Shown: positions 7,255 through 10,413 of the stretch, piece after piece
Layout of the letters: every line of letters begins with the position of its first letter
How positions within the stretch are numbered: position 1 is the first letter of the stretch
Origin: Planctomycetaceae bacterium TMED10
Lineage (GTDB): Bacteria; Planctomycetota; Planctomycetia; Pirellulales; UBA7805
Direction: 5' to 3'
Assembly (NCBI GenBank): GCA_002168195.1
Contig: NHBP01000044.1
Span: 35,537-45,949, forward strand
DNA: 10,413 bases
The notes under the pieces: model-generated
The model's database searches: none
The model's input: the letters and a program-made list of their open reading frames with translations, nothing else
Told to the model about the DNA's origin: nothing
Translations under genes and position numbers: made by a program

Positions 7255-7260
7255 TATAAT
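7255..7260 (+). promoter_or_regulatory. Candidate -10 box for the small secreted protein gene
   Basis: A perfect TATAAT sits 60 bp upstream of the GTG start at 7320. I see no good -35 box at 16-18 bp spacing, so the promoter may need an activator or use another sigma factor. Its position back to back with the beta-propeller promoter fits a divergent arrangement. Confidence 0.4.
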
Positions 7261-7304
7261 CCCTAGTGCGTTGAAATAATGCCTCAGGAGACTCAATCCA
7301 CTCC

Positions 7305-7310
7305 AAGGAG
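7305..7310 (+). promoter_or_regulatory. Ribosome binding site deciding a GTG start
   Basis: AAGGAG lies 9 bases before the GTG at 7320. The strong match supports GTG as the true start, since the next in-frame ATG falls after the signal peptide. Confidence 0.75.
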
Positions 7311-7319
7311 ATTTGAACC

Positions 7320-7796
7320 GTGACAACTTTCTATCGCTTTCCTTACGCCCTGCTCCTGATTATCGGTGTAGCATCCGCCGAGGAAAATCCTCTCCACGAA
7401 AACCATCGGCAGAAGCGCGAAGAAGCATTCGTGGAAATGCTCTCTGAAGTCACGCTCATAGGCACGTATACCGAAGACAAAGAGGGAAAGAAACCTGAAG
7501 AGGAAAGGTACACCATTTATCGTGTGGCAAAGATTCCTGGACAAAAACACCTCTGGCGATTTGACGTCCGACTTCAATTTGGCTCCGTGGATCTTCGCGT
7601 GCCGCTTCCACTCACAGTGCGTTGGGCAAAAGATACACCGATGGTAATCCTTGACGACTACAAAATACCTGGGCTCGGTTCTTTTTCAGCAAGAGTTCTT
7701 TTTGACAAAACGCGGTATGCCGGAACGTGGCAGCATGGCAGCGCGGGTGGCCACCTTTTTGGAACAATGGTCAAAGAAAATCTGAAAAAAAAGTGA
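7320..7796 (+). CDS. Small secreted protein of unknown function (planctomycete-type)
   Basis: This 158-residue protein starts at GTG with a strong ribosome-binding site. It has a signal peptide, MTTFYRFPYALLLIIGVASA, with predicted cleavage after ASA at residue 20, so the mature protein is about 138 residues and exported. The mature part starts with a charged helix-like stretch (21-42). It continues with alternating polar and hydrophobic segments that look like beta strands (43-50, 62-70, 77-90, 92-103, 108-113, 121-129). Conspicuous blocks are YTIYRVAKIPG (64-74), YKIPGLGSFSARVLF (114-128) and YAGTWQHGSAGGHLFG (133-148). I recall similar motif strings in conserved hypothetical proteins of planctomycetes, but this is memory and unchecked. 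I do not assign a function. A small beta-barrel or ligand-binding fold is a guess from the strand pattern. It is divergent from the beta-propeller lipoprotein gene and convergent with rsmE. Confidence 0.85.
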   Translation: MTTFYRFPYALLLIIGVASAEENPLHENHRQKREEAFVEMLSEVTLIGTYTEDKEGKKPEEERYTIYRVAKIPGQKHLWRFDVRLQFGSVDLRVPLPLTVRWAKDTPMVILDDYKIPGLGSFSARVLFDKTRYAGTWQHGSAGGHLFGTMVKENLKKK

Positions 7797-7813
7797 TTCC
7801 CAAGTAACCAATT

Positions 7814-8539
7814 TCATTGCCCGGTTCGACTCCAGGAACTGATAGAGGCAACCACTGCCAGCGCCGCTGTTTCTACCCGGAGGGTGCGAGGGCCTAATGT
7901 GACCAGTTGCCAGTCATGTGCAACGGCAGCACGGACTTCTGCTTCGCTAAATCCGCCTTCCGGGCCAATGGCAATCTTCACCGTTTCTCCAGTCTGACAA
8001 GCATCGATGGTGTGCAGTGGGCATCCCGCTTCTTCAGGGTGCGCCATCAATCGCAAAGCATCCCCCTGCGCTTCTTCTAGCCACTGAAAAAAAGAAACCG
8101 GTGCACCGAGTTCCATTAGTTGATTACGGCCACACTGTTTACTCGCTTCGATAACCGCTTTACTCAGCCTTGAAATCGATGCTGAACGCATGTGGACAAC
8201 ACTTCGCTCACACTCCAGAGGCACTACTCTATGCACGCCTAACTCTACCGCTTTTTCGATAAGCCATCGACTACGGTCTCCCTTGGGAAGAGCAACCCCC
8301 AAGTGAATTTCAACACCAAGTTCTCGGTTAACTGTCTGCTGATCCTCGATCACACAGTCCACTTTTTGTCGTGAAATAGCGTCGATACGCGCTTGGTATT
8401 CGACGCCGGTACCATCAAAAAGATTCACCCGATCTCCCACCTCGAGTCGAAGCACATGCAATATATGGTGCGCTTCACTACCGCTAATTTCGATGCGTGG
8501 TGATTGAATGGATGCGGAAGAAAAAAAACGGCGTGCCAT
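7814..8539 (-). CDS. rsmE: 16S rRNA (uracil1498-N3)-methyltransferase
   Basis: RsmE methylates N3 of U1498 in 16S rRNA of the 30S subunit using S-adenosylmethionine. The 241-residue length is normal. The N-terminal PUA-like RNA-binding part carries RRFF (3-6), HHILHVLRLEVGD (24-36) and the conserved FDGTG (41-45). The SPOUT methyltransferase part shows LPKGDRSRWLIEKAVELGV (84-102), ERSV (111-114), EASKQCGR (131-138), the SAM-binding IGPEGGFSEAE (191-201) and LGPRTLRVETAALA (215-228), which belongs to the trefoil knot. The ATG at 8539 gives the expected N-terminus; there is no clear Shine-Dalgarno sequence. It lies 40 bp downstream of a PilT-type gene on the same strand, so cotranscription is likely. 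I see no functional link between the two beyond that. Confidence 0.96.
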   Translation of the reverse strand: MARRFFSSASIQSPRIEISGSEAHHILHVLRLEVGDRVNLFDGTGVEYQARIDAISRQKVDCVIEDQQTVNRELGVEIHLGVALPKGDRSRWLIEKAVELGVHRVVPLECERSVVHMRSASISRLSKAVIEASKQCGRNQLMELGAPVSFFQWLEEAQGDALRLMAHPEEAGCPLHTIDACQTGETVKIAIGPEGGFSEAEVRAAVAHDWQLVTLGPRTLRVETAALAVVASISSWSRTGQ

Positions 8540-8579
8540 AAAGAGAAAGTCATTAATAAATTATTTTGAAAAGGGGGAA

Positions 8580-9647
8580 CTATTCCTTCATATATTGCTC
8601 GAACCGACGCTTCTCATTCGCTTTCATATAAGCATCAGAACCTTCGATCACTCCAGCGGATGCCATTTTCTCAAGTGCATCATCCAGCAATTGCATACCC
8701 TCGCGTTTTCCTGCCTGGATCACTGAGGTGATACGTTCGATTTTGCCTTCCCGGATAATACTAGCCACCGCGTGGTTCCCCGTAAGAATCTCTGTGGCCG
8801 CAACCCGACCCTTGCCACCTTTTTTTCTGAGCAGTTGCTGAGCCACGATACCGGCTAACGATTCAGCTAAAACCGTTCTTACTTGAGCCTGCTGCGTGAC
8901 CGGAAAAATATCGATGATCCGGTCAATCGTTTTGGCGGCACTGTTGGTATGAAGCGTGCCAAAGACGAGTGTGCCCATGGCCGCTGCCGAAAGTGCAAGC
9001 GCCATCGTCTCCAAGTCGCGAAGCTCGCCCACGAGTACCACATCTGCATCCTGCCTGGTCACCGCCCGCAACCCGGCTTTAAAGGAATTCGTATGCGTAC
9101 CCACTTCACGATGGCTGATGATGGATTGCTTATTTGGATGTACAAACTCTACCGGATCCTCAATCGTAATGATCCGGCGACTACTGTCTGTATTGATATG
9201 GTCAACCATTGCTGCAAGGGTAGTCGTTTTCCCACTGCCGGTTGGTCCGGTGGCCAAAACCAATCCGGAACGAAGGTCTGCAAGCGACCGAAGCACCGGC
9301 GGCATATGGAGTTGATCCAGCGTTAAAATCTCTGAAGGAATCACCCGCATGACAGCGCCATAGCCAGTCCGCTGAAAATAATAATTACAGCGAAATCGCG
9401 CGACATCTTTGATTTCATAAGCGAAGTCGATATCCCAATGTGATTCATACGTGGAAATTTGCTCCGCATCTAAAATCGCAAATAAAATTTCTTTCAACTC
9501 ATCGGATTCGAGAATGCGATCTTTAAATTCAGGAATCGGCGTAACGTGTCCATGCAGCGCAAACTTGGGGGATTGGCCGACAACGAGATGGACGTCAGAT
9601 GCCCCATGCTCGACCATCGCACGTAAGAAAATATCGATTTCAGCCAT
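8580..9647 (-). CDS. pilT: PilT-type secretion/retraction ATPase (type IV pilus twitching motility)
   Basis: This 355-residue hexameric ATPase belongs to the PilT branch of the GspE/VirB11 superfamily and would power type IV pilus retraction from the cytoplasmic face. The N-terminal PAS-like part has the usual MVEHGASDVHLVVGQSP (11-27). The motor domain contains Walker A GPTGSGKT (134-141, K140), the Asp box TIEDPVEFVH (161-170), atypical Walker B VVLVGELRD (203-211, E208) and the His box GTLHTNSA (230-237, H233). NHAVASIIRE (291-300) corresponds to the AIRNLIRE motif important for retraction in PilT. There is no tetracysteine zinc motif, which argues against PilB. An in-frame ATG at 9734 lies inside the upstream gene; I prefer ATG at 9647, which gives the normal PilT start. 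It follows the upstream paralogue by 10 bp, so the two are surely cotranscribed. Confidence 0.93.
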   Translation of the reverse strand: MAEIDIFLRAMVEHGASDVHLVVGQSPKFALHGHVTPIPEFKDRILESDELKEILFAILDAEQISTYESHWDIDFAYEIKDVARFRCNYYFQRTGYGAVMRVIPSEILTLDQLHMPPVLRSLADLRSGLVLATGPTGSGKTTTLAAMVDHINTDSSRRIITIEDPVEFVHPNKQSIISHREVGTHTNSFKAGLRAVTRQDADVVLVGELRDLETMALALSAAAMGTLVFGTLHTNSAAKTIDRIIDIFPVTQQAQVRTVLAESLAGIVAQQLLRKKGGKGRVAATEILTGNHAVASIIREGKIERITSVIQAGKREGMQLLDDALEKMASAGVIEGSDAYMKANEKRRFEQYMKE

Positions 9648-9657
9648 AATAATAAAA

Positions 9658-10413
9658 TCAGCCCAATTCTTTTTGGACGTACTCTTCTTCGGTGGCCCTT
9701 GAAAACACCTCTTGTTTTGAAATCTTCCCTGCACGAAACAATTCGATGAGCGAATCGTCTAAAAGCTGCATTCCTTGCTTCCGTCCAGTTTGCATCATTC
9801 CCCGCAACTGAAAGGTTCGATCTTCACGAATCATATTACCAATTGCAGCGGTATTCACGAGAATTTCAAGCGCTAATTCGAGAGAATCGCCTGCGGAATT
9901 GGGAATCAATTGCTGCGAGACGATGCCTCGCAGCGACTCGCTCAGCATCGCACGGATCTGGCCTTGTTCTTCGGGGGGGAAAACATCGAGTACCCGACCG
10001 ATCGTGCGTATGGCATCGGGAGTATGTAGCGTTGCCAGAACCAAGTGCCCGGTCTCCGCTGCACTGATTGCAAGCGAAGTTGTTTCCAAATCGCGCATTT
10101 CGCCCACGACGATAATATCTGGGGCCTCGCGTAATGCGGCCCGCAACGCATTCCCAAACGTCTTCGTGTGGGTACCTACTTCTCGCTGATTGATATGACA
10201 CTTTTTGTTTTTGTGGACATACTCAATCGGATCTTCAATCAGGATCATGTGCTCGTTACGCGTTGAATTCAAAAGGTCCACCATCGCCGCGAGTGTGGTC
10301 GTTTTACCTGAACCTTTCGGCCCCGTAATTAAAACAATCCCGACTGCGTATTCCGTAAAACGCTTAACCTGATCCGGTAATCCGAGTTGTTCAAAACTCG
10401 GAACTTGCGTGTC
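9658..10413 (-). CDS. Second PilT-type ATPase, 5' end beyond the window (partial)
   Basis: The last 251 residues of another PilT/PilU-type motor are visible; the frame is open to the right edge, so the N-terminal domain lies outside. Walker A reads GPKGSGKT (codons at 10300-10323), then come the Asp box ILIEDPIEYVH, Walker B IIVVGEMRD and the His box ATLHTPDA. The region equivalent to AIRNLIRE is TAAIGNMIRE. It is clearly paralogous to the next gene (shared REVGTHT, RDLET and GMQLLDD) but well diverged. The arginine finger region reads ALREAPD, where PilT commonly has ALREDPD. By analogy with PilT-PilU pairs, one may be the main retraction motor and the other an accessory; which is which cannot be decided here. 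An ATG at 10284 is internal to the motor domain and is not the start. Confidence 0.92.
   Translation of the reverse strand, partial: DTQVPSFEQLGLPDQVKRFTEYAVGIVLITGPKGSGKTTTLAAMVDLLNSTRNEHMILIEDPIEYVHKNKKCHINQREVGTHTKTFGNALRAALREAPDIIVVGEMRDLETTSLAISAAETGHLVLATLHTPDAIRTIGRVLDVFPPEEQGQIRAMLSESLRGIVSQQLIPNSAGDSLELALEILVNTAAIGNMIREDRTFQLRGMMQTGRKQGMQLLDDSLIELFRAGKISKQEVFSRATEEEYVQKELG

Noticed and set aside
8883..9326. Plus-strand frames of 147 and 119 codons opposite the PilT-type gene
   Set aside because: Both lie antisense to conserved Walker and His-box sequence and are explained by codon bias of the real gene.
9648..9734. N-terminal extension of the 8580-9647 PilT gene from ATG 9734
   Set aside because: It would overlap the upstream paralogue, and PilT proteins normally begin near the MAEIDIFLRAM sequence.
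10282..10284. ATG proposed as the start of the upstream PilT-type gene
   Set aside because: The frame stays open to the window edge and encodes Walker A upstream of this codon, so the gene is simply cut by the boundary.

Overview
The window looks like chromosomal DNA from a planctomycete, probably a member of the Pirellulaceae or a relative. This is an inference from gene content: a shortened Hsp70-like protein, a lipoprotein PQQ-like beta-propeller that opens with a W-P-Q-W-R-G-P motif, a small secreted protein of a type I associate with planctomycetes, and tandem PilT ATPases. Base composition is moderate, and several starts have no clear Shine-Dalgarno sequence. No tRNA, rRNA, CRISPR, insertion sequence or phage gene was seen. 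The DNA is densely coding, with eight complete genes and one cut by the right edge.

Layout from left to right. (1) A minus-strand Hsp70-family ATPase with a short substrate-binding region (41-1591). (2) A 279-bp divergent spacer with a perfect 17-bp palindrome and a hairpin. (3) A plus-strand glutamine-dependent NAD+ synthetase, nadE (1871-3886). (4) A convergent minus-strand TVP38/TMEM64-type membrane protein (3942-4697). (5) A 202-bp divergent spacer with short repeats. (6) A plus-strand dienelactone-hydrolase-family alpha/beta hydrolase (4900-5634), which ends 7 bp from the end of (7). (7) A minus-strand PQQ-like beta-propeller lipoprotein (5642-7108). (8) A 211-bp divergent spacer with promoter-like and ribosome-binding sequences for both flanking genes. 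(9) A plus-strand small secreted protein of unknown function (7320-7796). (10) A minus-strand block of a partial PilT-type ATPase, a second PilT-type ATPase and rsmE (10413 down to 7814), probably one operon with gaps of 10 and 40 bp.

Most neighbours are divergent or convergent, so the window does not read as one pathway. The only clear functional unit is the pair of PilT-like ATPases, which belong to type IV pilus retraction or a related machine; rsmE (16S rRNA methylation) probably rides on that transcript. The rest is housekeeping or envelope-related. I found no convincing undescribed multi-gene system. The items most worth a second look are the unknown secreted protein, the altered Hsp70 architecture, the palindrome between hsp70 and nadE, and the divergence between the two PilT paralogues. 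The first 40 bases hold no gene or terminator that I can see.
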